This document shows positions 22,932 to 34,639 of a DNA stretch of 64,000 bases, in pieces; position 1 is the first letter of the stretch, and every line of letters starts with the position of its first letter. The DNA comes from Ornithodoros turicata (lineage: Eukaryota; Arthropoda; Arachnida; Ixodida; Argasidae): the NCBI RefSeq assembly GCF_037126465.1, contig NC_088201.1, positions 139,006,376 through 139,070,375 of the forward strand. The letters run 5' to 3'. The position numbers and the translations under genes are program-made. Below the pieces are notes generated by a model. The model worked only from the letters and a program-made list of their open reading frames with translations, searched no databases and was not told the DNA's origin.

Positions 22932-24802
22932 GGTACGGGGCTATTACATCCAACGAGCTGTTACATCCATCGTGTCGTTACATCCATGGATGGACGTAAT
23001 GGCACGATGGACATAACAGCTCGTTGGATGTAATAGCACGGTATGGATGTAACGACGCGTTCGACGTAACAGCATGATGGATGTAACGAGCGACACGATG
23101 GACGTAATGGCCAAAAAATCTGGGTTGCCATGGGGGCGATGGTTGGTAAGAAGGTCGACGGGAGGAGAAGCGCGGATTAGGAATAGCAGGAATGAACCGG
23201 TGACCGGTTTCCTTTCTTTCTTTTTTCGTTTTCTTTTTATGGAAGGAATAGCAAGTCGGCCTATGTCACGTCGCCTGGTGACCGCAAACACCACAGGGTG
23301 ACACTATTCTTGTATCTACTCATGAAGGGTGTACAACGGGATTCATGAATTCTGGTGAGTTTTGTTTAAAGTTTCCGCCCCAAAACACTTACTCGGCCGA
23401 CAAAAGCGCTTTTAAGTCCCTATCTCCGCACAAGACAATCATATTGCTGCCCGGGGTGGAGTCTCTGAATCGGAGGAATTCTTCTCCGTCGAATCGTCCA
23501 GGCAGCAACAATAACCCGTTTCTGGGCCACATAGGCCTCAGTGGGAACTCCCGAGCGGACGCCGCCGCGAGGCGTGCCCACCAAGACGTCGGCCCGCCAG
23601 CAAGTATGCCGCTCACATCGTCCGCCTGTCTTATAAAGATCCGCGAGTGGTGTGCCTCCGAAATGCGCCGCTCTGTCGAAGACGCTGTACGCTCCAATGC
23701 GTATATCCAGTCCATTGACCCGACAATGCAATTCGCTCCATACCAGCAGCTCGTCCGCGCAGAAGACACGCTGCTGCATCGACTCCGACTCAATGTCGCA
23801 TATACACCGCAATACCTGTGCAGGGTCGGAAAGCGTCGCTCAGCTAGCTGCGCTACCTGTGGCGCAGTAGCAGACGTTGAGCACCTCCTACTAACCTGCT
23901 CGGAGTACTCTGCAGCCCGCGCTGTCCTCGCCAATCGCCTCCAACGCCTGGGACACGGCTCGCTCTCACTGGCCGTGCTTCTCGGCCCCGTCGCACGCCA
24001 ACAGCAGGGAGCCGTTACAAGGGCTCTCCTGCAATACCTACAGGACACCCAACTGAGTGTTACGTTGTGAACTGAGAACCGCGGCCCTGGGCACTCGCCC
24101 CCACTGCAAAGAAACCGGCCGGGTTTTTTTTCTTCTTTTTTTTGCTCCACCAGGGCGTAGCAAGCGGACATAGGTCTGGCTGACCTCTCCTTGCGTGGAC
24201 GCCACCTCCTGTTTATTAAACTTATATATACCCCCCCCGTTTCTGGGTCAACCCATGGTTTTTCCCGGATTCAGGTGACCAGGTGTGTGCACCTTCCCAA
24301 CCCTATCTGTTATTCACACCACGTGATTCACACACACAGGACGCTATCTTATAGGTAAAGGAGATCATTGGCAATAAAGCGCAGAACAGCGACATTCACA
24401 TAAGGACCACTCACCTATAGGCTCTCCTCCTAAGTTTGAAAACAACTAAGGAGTTAACGACCTCAACACTTGCTGGCCACTGACGTAGGTGCGACAAAAA
24501 AGTACAGAACAGCGATGTTGGAATGAACCGCGTTTGAGATGGTCGATGGAAGGCGCTGCGTAACAAACACAGAACACCGACGAGAACATTGACCGAGTGT
24601 TCTGTGTCCGTGGATGTAATGGCTCGCTGGACGTACTGGCCCGATGGATGTGATGACTCGTTGGATGTACTGGCTCGTTGGCTGTAATGACCCGTGGATG
24701 TAGTGGCCAAAAATGGATGTAAGGGCACAATGGATGTAACAACATGTTGGACGCAACGGCGCGTTGGATGTAATAGCACTCTGGATGTAGTGGCACGGAA
24801 TC
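22932..24802. mobile_element. 1.87-kb DNA element with 8-bp duplications and about 18-bp subterminal repeats
   Basis: Identical 8-bp copies GGGAGTAA lie at 22924-22931 and 24803-24810. Duplication copy 1 (near 18868) shows the uninterrupted site. The ends GGTACGGGGCTATTACATCC and GATTCCGTGCCACTACATCC (the latter read inversely) are imperfect inverted repeats. Both flanks are arrays of units like TGGATGTAATGGCACGA, about 18 bp long, in both orientations at the left (22940-23115) and mostly one orientation at the right (24605-24795). The middle contains a LINE insertion and no transposase that I recognise. The superfamily is unknown; 8-bp duplications fit hAT, P or Merlin. Confidence 0.88.
23527..24235 (+). 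pseudogene. 5'-truncated LINE 3' end (RNase H and zinc-knuckle part of ORF2)
   Basis: The open frame ending at 24070 starts, right at the insertion point, with GHIGLSGNSRADAAARRA, the last part of an RNase H domain. It continues with the C-terminal module of such ORF2 proteins: LLHRLRLNVAYTPQYLCRVG, then CATCGAVADVEHLLLTC (a C-x2-C...H...C zinc knuckle). This arrangement is typical of I/R1/Jockey-type non-LTR elements with RNase H. A 3' untranslated region follows, ending near an AATAAA-like TTATTAAACTTATATATA. The insertion is flanked by 12-bp copies CCCGTTTCTGGG (23515-23526 and 24236-24247), so it retroposed into the surrounding element. Residues upstream of codon 61 belong to the host element. 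Confidence 0.88.
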
Positions 24803-25427
24803 GGGAGTAATACCCTTACTCCCCAATACCTTTAATACCCCTTACTACCCTTACTCCCCAAAGAGAGTTAGAGCGTAACCCCACTCCCTAAAGGGAGTGA
24901 GGAGACTCCTTTTTGAGAGTAATTGTACTCTCCAAAAGGCAGTGATATATGTGGGAAGAAAAAGGAGTTTAAGCACACCGTTGTTTTAAGAGACAGACTT
25001 AGACAAAAGAAGGCACGACCTACTACTACTATATTGTAAACGTGGCCAAGCTACGTGAAAACTGAGTGCCATGCATGTTACAGCGTTATATAGTTTTGTT
25101 TTGATTTCGATATGCTAGGCACGCACAAAATGATTGACCATTGACCCTCTTTCTTTGGAACAAGTGACATCACATTGTTAAATTTAGATTCGGCAGCTTC
25201 TTTTATCGTATAGTTTTCGTAGAATTCTTCCATTGGGATTTTCCCATAAAACCTACAGCAGTGAACAAGAATCAGCTCGTAATGCTCGTAGCTCCTCGTA
25301 GTGGACGATTTTTTTCTACCAGCGAATGACGGGGCTCAGACACAGGCCTGACACTAGACGGGTCTGGTCTACCGTTCGAGCGCTCGAGGCACTCGCGGCG
25401 ATTTTGCAGACGAAATTGCGTCGCAGT

Positions 25428-26138
25428 AAAAAAGAGGAAAAAAAAGAACTAGGACGGAAATATTTCACGGGGATTCTTTTCATACACCTCCTTACAAGGC
25501 GGCAGCAGTTTTTCGCCATATTAGGTAACGCTTTGATGCTTAAGATCGTGTGAAATCTTACGAATATATGGTATAACAGCAGATTTCGAAAGCTAAACTT
25601 GCACAACGTCTCGCGGCCATGTTTATCTAGAGCACACCGGCTGTTGTGTAAACACACGATTACACCAACATCGATGTAATGTGTTGGCAAAATCTGCAAC
25701 ACTATCTAAGCATATGTCGCGCTGTCGGCCTGATATCGTGTTGTGTTCCAGGATAAAAGGGATGTTCCGTGGGGCTAGGAAGAGGCTTTTTTTTTTCTGG
25801 GCAACCTCCTTGATCATGGAAAAGGGCTGCTCAACAATTCCAATTCTGGGGTCCATGGGTATGCTTGACAAAGAAAGGGGAGTTCCTGGGGCTTTTAAAA
25901 CCAGGCTCTAGTGTACAATAAACTTGATGTTAGGGCGTTCAACTGTTTTTCGCGCTTTTAATCTCTCCATGTCGTAGTACGAGGTTCAGCTTGACAACTT
26001 ACATACCCTGAGGAGAGCTTCATGGATCTGATCCGAGCTGTCCAGGATCTCTTCAGGCGGGCTGACCCCGCATATTTTATACGTGTAAAAAAGGATAGCA
26101 GATACCCACTCTGCATTCTCGAACAGTTGGGTAGAGGG
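25428..26138. other. Intergenic DNA, no recognised gene
   Basis: Frames at 25623-25911 occur on both strands without motifs. An AATAAA at about 25917 follows one of them (plus strand) and could be an old polyadenylation signal. That is the only hint of a transcript end. Confidence 0.4.
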
Positions 26139-26315
26139 ATGAAAGATGGACGTCACTAAAAAGGTTAACCAACTGTATAGCACTCGGTACTGACATCTTC
26201 TGAATTACCGGTCCAGGGCTCTACCAATTGAGCTAAGTTAACACGCCTCCCCAGCGACTTCCAAGGGAGCGTCATCTGAAGGGGCAATCAACCACTCTCT
26301 GTTAGGTAGAGGTAA
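26139..26315 (-). mobile_element. tRNA-like SINE fragment
   Basis: On the minus strand the head reads TTAGCTCAATTGGTAGAGCC, CTGGACCGGTAATTCAGAAG, then a damaged B-box region and AACCTTTTTAGTGACGTCC. It is the same family as 34610-35505 but more diverged, especially in the T-arm. The B-box (GGTTCGA) is destroyed, so it is a dead copy. Confidence 0.75.
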
Positions 26316-27730
26316 TTGGATCGCGGTACTCCTTGTCTTTGTTTACCGTATCAGAGCTTCATTGACTCGCATGTTTTCAGTATAGAACCATCGAAATCAT
26401 GCGAGTCTGTCTCACTGGGATCCTCTTCAGCGCATCATTCGTAACATTCGGCCTCTCATTAAACTAAAACAGGTTTCATAACATGCTTTATTAAGCTCTC
26501 GTCACCACAGTGACTGATTCTGATATGAGACAACGAAACTGCAATCACCAACATTGCTCGCGGATTATGAAAGCCAATCACACTTACCTGTTTCGCCCTA
26601 GCTCGGGATGCTCAGGTGCTCGCCCTTATATTCGCGTCCTTCCCAACTTGACGCAGCAGTAACAAAACGTATCCTCCTTCCGTCACGTTTTCAAAATGTT
26701 TGGAGGAGGAGTTGGACACTGCGAGAGTAATATAAGCAGAACGTGCTGCCTGCGTTCATATTTCAAATTGTGTGCGTTGTTAGTCTGTAAACAACGCAGT
26801 CTTGCTAATCGTGGCATCGACGACTCAGGGGAATTTCCTGTTATAGCACCTAGTGTTGCACTGTAGCACACTTACTTTTGCCCTGTAGCTTATAACTGAC
26901 CATTTTTCTAACACCATTGTGAACGTGACTTTTATTATTTTGAGTGAAAGTATGCTCGTTCATTACTTCGTTCCTCTTGTCGCAGTGGGGCGGACGGACG
27001 CACCAGGGCAATGAATAGTCCCTCTTCAATAACAGTACATTGGAAAGCTTGTCCCCAATTGATGCAATGGGTGGTGGGAGGCTCAGTGCAAGGAGCTGCA
27101 CACGGCTCTCGGTTCCCACCGGGACAGCTGTAGAGCAAAAATACACAGGGAAAACGCACATAAGGCTTTGTTCATTATGACACTTAACTAATTTATCTTA
27201 TCTTCGCTAATGACTAACATAAACAAAAAAGTAGTTAACATCTTAGACACACTTAATCGAGATCAATTTATTTGACTTTGGCAAATTACTGTGTTCCAAG
27301 TTTTTACATCGATTTGAAATTTACTTAAAATTACGTGCCCTTTATAAAGGATAGCTCTGGATTACTGCATTTCGTTCTTGAGAATGGAATTTTCCAGGTA
27401 TCTTTGTGTGGTGTTTTACGGCTTTGGTATCTGGTGACCGAAGAGATCAGATGTTCTCATTGGGACAACTTCGTAGCTTCTATAATTAAAAAGTTAATTA
27501 TTGAAAGTTAATTACAACATTGCCTTAGGAGTTTGCTAATGCCCTCCAAGGGAGCGCCTTTCAGCATATGCTATATTAGAATTGATTTCATCTCTGAAAA
27601 CGTGGTCACATTTAGCTGGGACACCCTGTATATGAGTTGTTCGGGAAATTTCAAAGTGCCTTGAAGAAAGCACTCAAATGCGGTACAGAAGAAAGCGCGG
27701 CCAGGACGCTTTGGAGAAGAAATTTCCAGC
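26316..27730. other. Intergenic DNA, no recognised gene
   Basis: Short frames on both strands show no motif. The phrase ACACCCTGTATAT near 27622 also occurs near 310 in the window and looks like a small dispersed repeat end. Confidence 0.45.
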
Positions 27731-27735
27731 ATAAT

Positions 27736-28345
27736 CGATTCGTCATTGCAATGCACGCGGGTAACGAGGGTACGCGGGCGTACAGTAGGCACGAGGTCTA
27801 AGTTATGGCGGTGAGCGCTTCGTGTTCATATTGATAGCGTGTGTCTACGTGTTCGAGCGCTGTTAGGGTTAGCCAAAGTTAACTATGGCGGCGAACGCAT
27901 CGTGCTGATATTTAATGGGTGTGTTGAAGTGTGCGGACCGACAGCTGTCATTCCAATGCACGCGCGGTAACGAGAGTAGTGGACGTCAGCGCCCTCTCCC
28001 TTTGCCGCCGAAACCAGGTTTGCCAGTTCCTCCGGAGAATTCGGGATAGAAGTAGCGGCCCAGTTAGGAGCAATGTTTCCCCCAAGCCGTTCGGTCACTT
28101 CTTGCGGCGTACTGTACATTCACTTTCCGCGGTAATTATGACTCTATTGCTGTGAGTGCACTGTGTTCATACTTAATGCGTGTGTCGATGTGTGCGGACA
28201 GATTGCTGCCATTCCAACGCACACGGATAACGAGAGTACACGAGCGCGAGAGTAGGCAGGAGGTCTCAGTTATGGCGGTGAGCGCTTCGTGTTCATATTG
28301 ATGGCGTGTGTCCATGTGTTCGAGCGCTGTTAGGGAAAGCGCTCC
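27736..28345. repeat. Three diverged units of a 205-260 bp tandem repeat
   Basis: CAATGCACGCGGGTAACGAG (about 27748), CCAATGCACGCGCGGTAACG (about 27953) and CCAACGCACACGGATAACGA (about 28213) mark three units. The block from TTATGGCGGTGAGCGCTTCG to GTTCGAGCGCTGTTAGGG occurs at 27803 and again at 28273 with few changes. Unit lengths differ, so indels have accumulated. No coding function is evident. Confidence 0.65.
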
Positions 28346-29422
28346 GAAGAAAGAAGAAGCACAATTCCATTTGTTGAGTATATACGGCCATCGTAAGTGT
28401 TTCGACGAATTGCTTGAACTGGGATGACATCAGCTGCGTTTACAGCACCCTGCTGTGTGTGATCAAGAAACTCCAAGAGCGTTCACAACGTGTTGTTATA
28501 GAACCGTGTCATCTTTCGTTCACCGGAAAATATCAATGAGAAAACACACAACGCCATCAAAAAGTTATCGCCTATCGGTGCTTCAGAGGCATGTAAGAGG
28601 GAAGCAACGCTTCATCTGAGACCCCCCCCCCCAACCCCAAATGGCATAATACGAATCTTCCCTCTTTATCTTCACAGGTGTCCAGCAAGACCAAGCGCCA
28701 CAGACCCCCTTACAGGCTCCGTGAATCGAACCAAGAGGCTCGTGACAGCAAGGGATCTTTTTGTTCTTGTTTGCATGCGCAACAAATTATGCGAACTCGA
28801 CCAAAAAGTAGAGAAACTCCGACTTAACATAACAAAATAACAAGGTTTACTCAGACGTTTCGTCCGTCATGCGACGGACATCATCTCCTATATCTTATCT
28901 CTCTTGTAGCGTGTTTGCAATTTCGTACAGAGCATTCAACTCCACACGCGGTTCTTGCAAAGTACCACATGGTGTGTTTGCGCTAAGTCGCTAACTCACG
29001 AGGTAGAGGGCTTCAACCAGCGCTTCAGTGGATCTCGTGAAGGCTCCTTTAGAGGTCAGACATTTGCAGCAAAAATGGAACCTCGAAGACCTTAGTATTC
29101 GTCAACGAAACTTGCACCATATGTTCACTATGACACAGGCTACGTCCCACAAGAGAACGAATGCACACATCCTATCCTACCGCATCCTATCCTATGAGTA
29201 CGTTTGTGTCCACAGCCATTGTTATGGCATTCCTTTTACAACTAAACTGCCGGGACATAATATGTGAATGTATGCATTGGGGACTGACCTGTCAATGTTC
29301 CCCTGTTTTCCAGGATACTTCCGTGTGTGGGTTTCGCACTGTTGAAGCACTGCTGAAGAACAGACACCAAAAGTACAACCTACCATTGTCAGTTCTTGTG
29401 AGTACCTAAGCCTTCGTAGCCA
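28346..29422. other. Intergenic DNA, no recognised gene
   Basis: It contains a GTCCGTCATGCGACGGAC hairpin near 28860 next to ACGTTTCGTCC, a phrase seen in dispersed arthropod repeats, and a poly-C run at about 28622. The 79-codon frame at 29028-29267 shows no domain. Confidence 0.45.
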
Positions 29423-29426
29423 TTAA

Positions 29427-30054
29427 AGGGGCACTAAAATGCAACAGCTTGCTCTCAAATGAAAGTCTATGTTTCAATTTGTTCAAGTCAAACAAGATTA
29501 GTTCACACGGCGCTTCCGTTTAGAAGGCGAACCCAATGAAAACTGAGCCTCCTTTGGCGGCAGCGAATGGGATCCCCAGGAGGCAAAGGTTGGTGCCATC
29601 CAATGAGACAACACGAGAAGCGCGCGAATACCTATCGTGCGCGTGTGAATTTGGAACGGTTCCGATCGTAGTCTTCCATATACGGGCGGCGTGATGCCAC
29701 TGCTGCATTTTTCAATACCGATTCACTGAATTGTAGTCCACTAACTGCTTTCGAGAATGTCCCACTGATAACATTTATGTTCACGTCCTTCGGACAACGA
29801 TACTAGTCCGCTTTGCATCGCGCACTATATTTTTCACCGGGACTGCTCCATGGCGTGACACGAGCATCACGGACTAAAAACAGCCATGCACGAGGCGACG
29901 TGTCCTTCACTGCTTAGTAGTGAAGCGAGAAGGCGTCCGGTATAGTTTTGACTGTAGCTTCTTAACGAAGTCAAAGTTTTCAGTCACAATAACAAGTACG
30001 AAATTAACATAGCGTGTAATTTAAATGAGCTTGTTTTTGGATTTTAGTGCCCCT
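29427..30054. mobile_element. MITE with TTAA target duplication
   Basis: The left terminus AGGGGCACTAAAATGC follows TTAA (29423-29426). The right terminus ATTTTAGTGCCCCT precedes TTAA (30055-30058). The interior (628 bp) has no transposase. TTAA duplication with a purine-rich start fits a Kolobok-type or piggyBac-type element. Confidence 0.85.
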
Positions 30055-30058
30055 TTAA

Positions 30059-32160
30059 TAGAACTAGAGGTGGGCTCTACTTTCTGCCGCTTCATACCCC
30101 CAAATTAAATACGAGTTAGGTAAACACTTTACATCCATACCTACCCCTTGCTACAGTATTGAAAACTCCTGATTGGGTGAGGTCGATCACGGATATCGAA
30201 ACAAACACGTGAAACAACGATGGGGCTTCTTTGAATGTGTTGCAATATAACCAACTCACTCTTTTAGTTCCTTCCACTCTTTTAGTTCCTTATATGATAT
30301 TGTCTTAGAATACGTGTTAAAATCCATGTGCAGGCCTGATTCTCACTCAATAAAGCAAACTTCAATCAATACGCAGGTATACAGCACAAGATTTTCACAC
30401 TGAATTCCAAAGATCTGAATTCTCAAACATTTCTGCCCGAGATGTAACAGCACTTCGAAATCGATAAGAGTGCCCCGTCATGTGACGTAGGACATGTTTG
30501 CAGTTAGTTCGTTATGCTAAAAGTTGCTTTTGTTTTCCAGTATATTCTTCTACCATACTTCTAGCTACCGTAAGCAGGCCACGGTCACTTTGGTAACATA
30601 TGAGTGTCAAAAAGCCCTTGTTACAATGCACCCACATATCAGCGCTCTTATGTTTTGCAGGATACTGGATGCGGCTGATTTTTTTCTTTTTTTTACGTAC
30701 TCTTCTAGAACTGAACAGCAGCCACGTATAAACAACTACATAAATAGTACACATCCGCTATCCTGTCTCGTGAGCATTGCCGAGCTCATGTCATCATTCC
30801 TAAATTTGGCACATTACGTGTGAGCAATTTGCAGTGTGTTTCTGATTGGCTGTGACATGTTTCCTCTGCTCTTACTCATGTGTTGACATCAGGACCTATA
30901 CAGAAGACATGTCAGGAACACATGCAGTGTAGGCTACATCGCCACACAACATAGAGACATCAGAAATGAATACAGACTAATCAGGAATATAGTAGTTATA
31001 TAGTAACTTATTAGTTAGGAAATAATTGAAAACTTACCAGAAAGGGATGGTAAACCGTGAGAACCTCATCAAGTATGCATCGGGAAAGACAGGCAAATTT
31101 TAAACCTAAATTCATCAGAAATTTTTCACAAAATTCATCAGAAATTCTGATGAGTCTGCCGTCAAAAATCATTGACCTTTCAACATTTTTTTTCTTTTTT
31201 TGTAAGCGCTGGATGCCATATTTCTGTAGCTTCGATAACGATTAGCATAGATATAATTCCATTTCTGTTCTTTATATATATGTATATGTATATGAATACT
31301 GCTTCTCCAAGGTAGAGGATATCGTACAATATTGGTTGTTTTTCGTGATGGTGTTGTCAGAAAGATCGTGCAGCCTGCTCCTCAGAATTTTTTTGTATTT
31401 GTAAGAACGTGATATATGGTGCTGCATGTAATACCCGTTATCTGTGTGGGGACATCAATTTGTTGATGAAAACCGAAAGATGGTAATGTACTACCCTGCG
31501 ATTAGCTGTCTGCTGATGTTGTATCGAAATAAAATCGCCCACTATAATCGCCTCTTCTTTCAGCCAAAATTTGGATGTCAACATATGTGTTTCGCTAGGT
31601 ATGTTTGAGAGTTCTCTTCGGGCGTTCTGACAGACACCACGAACCCTTCTCGCACAGGTTTCAGTGCAGGGACCTCCAAGAAATCCGGCGAGGTCAGCAT
31701 TCTGAATTCCCATTGAATTTTATAATTATAAGCGAATAAGTGATGGTCCCAGAGGGGGTAATCACCTCTGACCCTCCCACCTCCACCACCACCACCAATT
31801 TGTGTGTGGGTATCACACACAAATAATTGGTCCCGGGGGTAAGATGTGGAACCACATGCTGTAGCAATGCGTCTTACAATGAATGGTTAGTAGCACAGAG
31901 AAAAACAGTATTGGTATACGAACCTCATTCAACACAACCCTATGCCGGGGCCATGATGGGCCTTTTCACACCTCGAAAGACTTGCGGTTAGAGGCTCCTA
32001 TCATGCGCACCAAGATCATAATGATAAGTACTTTCGAGGTCATTATGCAGGTACCAATACGGTTGTGCAGCGATCGAAAAATACTATGTTTGCATTGACC
32101 TTTCTCATTGTTTATAGTGAAACGACTGTTCACCAATTCACAGAACGGCGGCGCCTCTTC
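30059..32160. other. Intergenic DNA, no recognised gene
   Basis: AT-rich DNA with short frames on both strands and no motif. A small inverted repeat (TTTGTGTGTGGGTATCACAC...) sits near 31798-31830 beside a CCACCACCACC tract. Confidence 0.45.
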
Positions 32161-32162
32161 CG

Positions 32163-32186
32163 TTTTTTTTTTTTTTTTTTTTTTTT
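32163..32186. repeat. Poly-T tract
   Basis: A run of about 24 Ts. It directly abuts the left end of the TTAA-type MITE at 32189 and could be the poly-A tail of a minus-strand retroposon whose body I do not recognise. Confidence 0.6.
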
Positions 32187-32188
32187 GA

Positions 32189-32729
32189 AAGGAAGACTCC
32201 GGGACAATCCGAAACTATTATAATGACTATGTAAATAAGCTCGATAGATCCTTCCGAAATGAGAAATACAGTTGGTTTGGCAATCGGGGAATCGTTAGTT
32301 GCCAAAAGAGCTGGGAAGCTCAAAATGAAACCGAAACTTCTGAAGGTTCCCTCTACTACCTCCTGTACCATGCGTGACGTCACCGGTAGTCTCGTGCGGG
32401 CGACCCGCTGTTTTTCGGGCACGTGCTTTGTAACTTCTTCGTGCCACATGGATGATCAGTCATCTGCTTCTTCGATTTCGTTCTAAAATATTCGCCAGCG
32501 GTAACAGCAAAACCTACAGAAAGCCGTACACGAGGAATACCGGTGAGCTGAAGCACAGTGTTGCTGGACTGCTTTTCCGTGGAGGAGCGCCTATTCACTC
32601 GAAGGAAAATATTCATTTTCAAATCATCTGGGCCACTTGGGGATGTGAAATTGTGTTTACTGAAATATCATACGGTACGGATTGATGTCGCACTGTTACC
32701 TCAACACGTTTTTGGTGCGGAGTCTCCCT
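32189..32729. mobile_element. MITE with TTAA-type ends (left end diverged)
   Basis: The right terminus GGTGCGGAGTCTCCCT precedes TTAA (32730-32733). The left terminus AAGGAAGACTCCGGGAC follows TTGA, a one-base variant. No transposase is encoded. The left end also has a one-base indel, so the pairing is less secure than for 29427-30054. Confidence 0.6.
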
Positions 32730-32818
32730 TTAAGGATTGATTTGCGGTTCATAGGACATGTGTCTGTCCCAATAAGATCTATATTATCTGCAATTGAGCT
32801 CACTGTATTGATATAGAG

Positions 32819-33058
32819 GTGCTACTGAGTTCTAAGAAGCTGCACGGTTCAAATATATACATCAATGAGGATTTTTACTCGGCGGTCCGATTAGAAAGCG
32901 CAGAGTTGCTTAAGTACGCCAAGGAAAGCGGACAGCCCTACCGACTGCGCTATAATGAGATTTACATTTGTGATAAACAATTCCTTTGTGATACGCAGTT
33001 GAAGGGTGTTAAGCAGGTTCCACGCACACCTCGCTCTGAAAAAAAAGAAAAACACTAG
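32819..33058 (+). pseudogene. LINE ORF1 C-terminal fragment
   Basis: The frame contains KLHGSNIYINEDFYSAVR followed by LLKYAKESGQPYRLRYNEIY and ICDKQF. This resembles the C-terminal nucleic-acid-binding domain of ORF1 proteins of CR1/L2-type non-LTR elements, and is the counterpart of the VYVQENLTQQGRKLFWMAR segment at the right end of the window. It ends at a natural stop near 33058. The endonuclease of ORF2 resumes at 36845, after a TTAA-element insertion. The upstream half of ORF1 is missing. Confidence 0.72.
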
Positions 33059-33851
33059 TTTCCGCGTCTAACTTAACCCTTATCTGTTTAAACGCTCGCA
33101 GTGTTGTTAAAGGTACTGTAAAGCAGTAGAGAAGCAAGATATGCTGGCGACATGTCTTGAGACTCTGTTGCCTGTAAATCCCATATGCGGAACCATACGA
33201 CCGACAACGCTCTCTAAATATTTTTAATTTGTCATGAAAACTCCGGCGTACTACAGCGGCGCGACGCCTGGTGTCGAACAACCCCCTTTGCAGCGGGCAA
33301 CGCTGTCGAATATGTATTATGTATGCAGCATTATTTTGTCACTATTTTGTTCTTTTGGTGGCTATATTATTTCGTATCATATATTTCCGCAGGAGTGCAG
33401 AAACCCCTGTTTAGTGTGTTTTTTGCGAAATAAAATGAAAAAGAAACGCAGCGCTGTTCGACGGAAGCGCCACCTGAATTAAGTTGCGAGAAATCACAGA
33501 ATGATTGACATAACGGAAAGCAATGGTTCTGAGGATGCCACACTCAGTGCACAAGCAAATCCAGACACTGTCTGGCCTTTTTAACGACTTCCGCATTTCA
33601 GCGATTCAGTATTTGTAAAACCCGGAGATTAGGAAACACGAAGGGACAGACACAACACGAAGTTTGTTTATCCGCACATGTGGCTCGTTGTGTGGATTGC
33701 AGGGGCGGATTCTGTGGTGGATTGTTAGGTCGGGCCCAGTGTTATACGCATGCAACGTGGTTGTCGCCGTACTCGGCAGAGAGTACGGATCCCTTCCGAA
33801 TACTGGTACAGTATATCAAAAATGATTAAAAATCGGGCTGTTCGGTATTTC

Positions 33852-33972
33852 ATACTTTAAAAGCGATAAAACCCCCGTGCAGGGAAACAAGTCAAAGGAC
33901 GACACAACACACAGCACTGTGTCGTCCTTTGACTTGTTTCCCGGCACAGGGGTTTTATCGCTTTTAAAGTAT
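33852..33972. repeat. Long near-perfect hairpin
   Basis: Arms of about 55 bp run from ATACTTTAAAAGCGATAAAA through AAGTCAAAGGACGACACA and back through TGTGTCGTCCTTTGACTT to TTTTATCGCTTTTAAAGTAT. The loop is about 11 bp (ACACACAGCAC). There are only a few mismatches. It lies in the left, unpaired part of the TTAA element and may be a separate snapback insertion. Confidence 0.85.
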
Positions 33973-34639
33973 TATAGTAACTGGGTAGTTTCATTTATAA
34001 TTGAATGATGCCCGCCGGTCACATTTTTTATTTCTCTCGAAAAAAATATATGTTATCCCACCCACAAAGAGATGCAAAAGGTGCCTGACCGCAGGTCTCT
34101 GCGATATTTTCTTCTCCGTCCACGGCGCTGCGAAGCAACCGGCGCGATTTCGCGGCTTAAATTTTTTCCAACTTTGTGACCTTGTATCTCTTGAACGAGG
34201 TGTCCCATTTGAACGAAGTTTTTTTTTTTTGCTGATAGAGTGGATGCTGCACGTTCCACCATGGGCTATTAAATTAATATGGTCGAGAGAAAAGTATACG
34301 AAAAAAAATCCCGAAAACGCAAGAGAGAGTCTTTTTACCGCATGTTTGGAAGGTCACGGCCGAGGCCCCGGATCTCCGACTGTGATGTTCTTTGCATGAG
34401 CAGAAAGATCATTCTTTGCTCTTTCGTTTGACATTAAACACAATGCTTTATCTTCAGCCGTTATTCCGTAACAATGCCGTGAACACGAAAAGGTAGGGGG
34501 AAATTCTCATTATCGCGGCAGTTTTTACCCAAAAAGGACATCTTCCAATTTTCCGATATTTTGTACTAAGATAGATGAGACATAGCTCTTTCAGGATATG
34601 CAATAAAATGATGAAAGATGAAAGTCACTGAAAAGGTTA

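Larger units (their letters stand above)
21449..25427. repeat. Tandem duplication, copy 2
   Basis: This is the second copy of 13660-19750 in the same orientation. It lacks the hAT insertion and the 19340-19590 MITE, and carries the 22932-24802 element instead. The copies differ by scattered substitutions and small indels, so the duplication is not recent. Confidence 0.85.

Noticed and set aside
22940..23115. CRISPR-like array (short repeated units)
   Set aside because: The units vary, are on both strands and have no unique spacers. They are subterminal repeats of a transposon in eukaryotic DNA.
23389..24171. 260-codon minus-strand frame
   Set aside because: It is the antisense shadow of the LINE RNase H frame, rich in Arg/Ser, with no domain.
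25681..25919. Short gene with AATAAA signal
   Set aside because: No recognisable domain, frames on both strands, and the signal alone is weak evidence.
31578..31820. Gly-rich 80-codon minus frame
   Set aside because: The glycine run comes from a CCACCACC microsatellite. No gene is supported.
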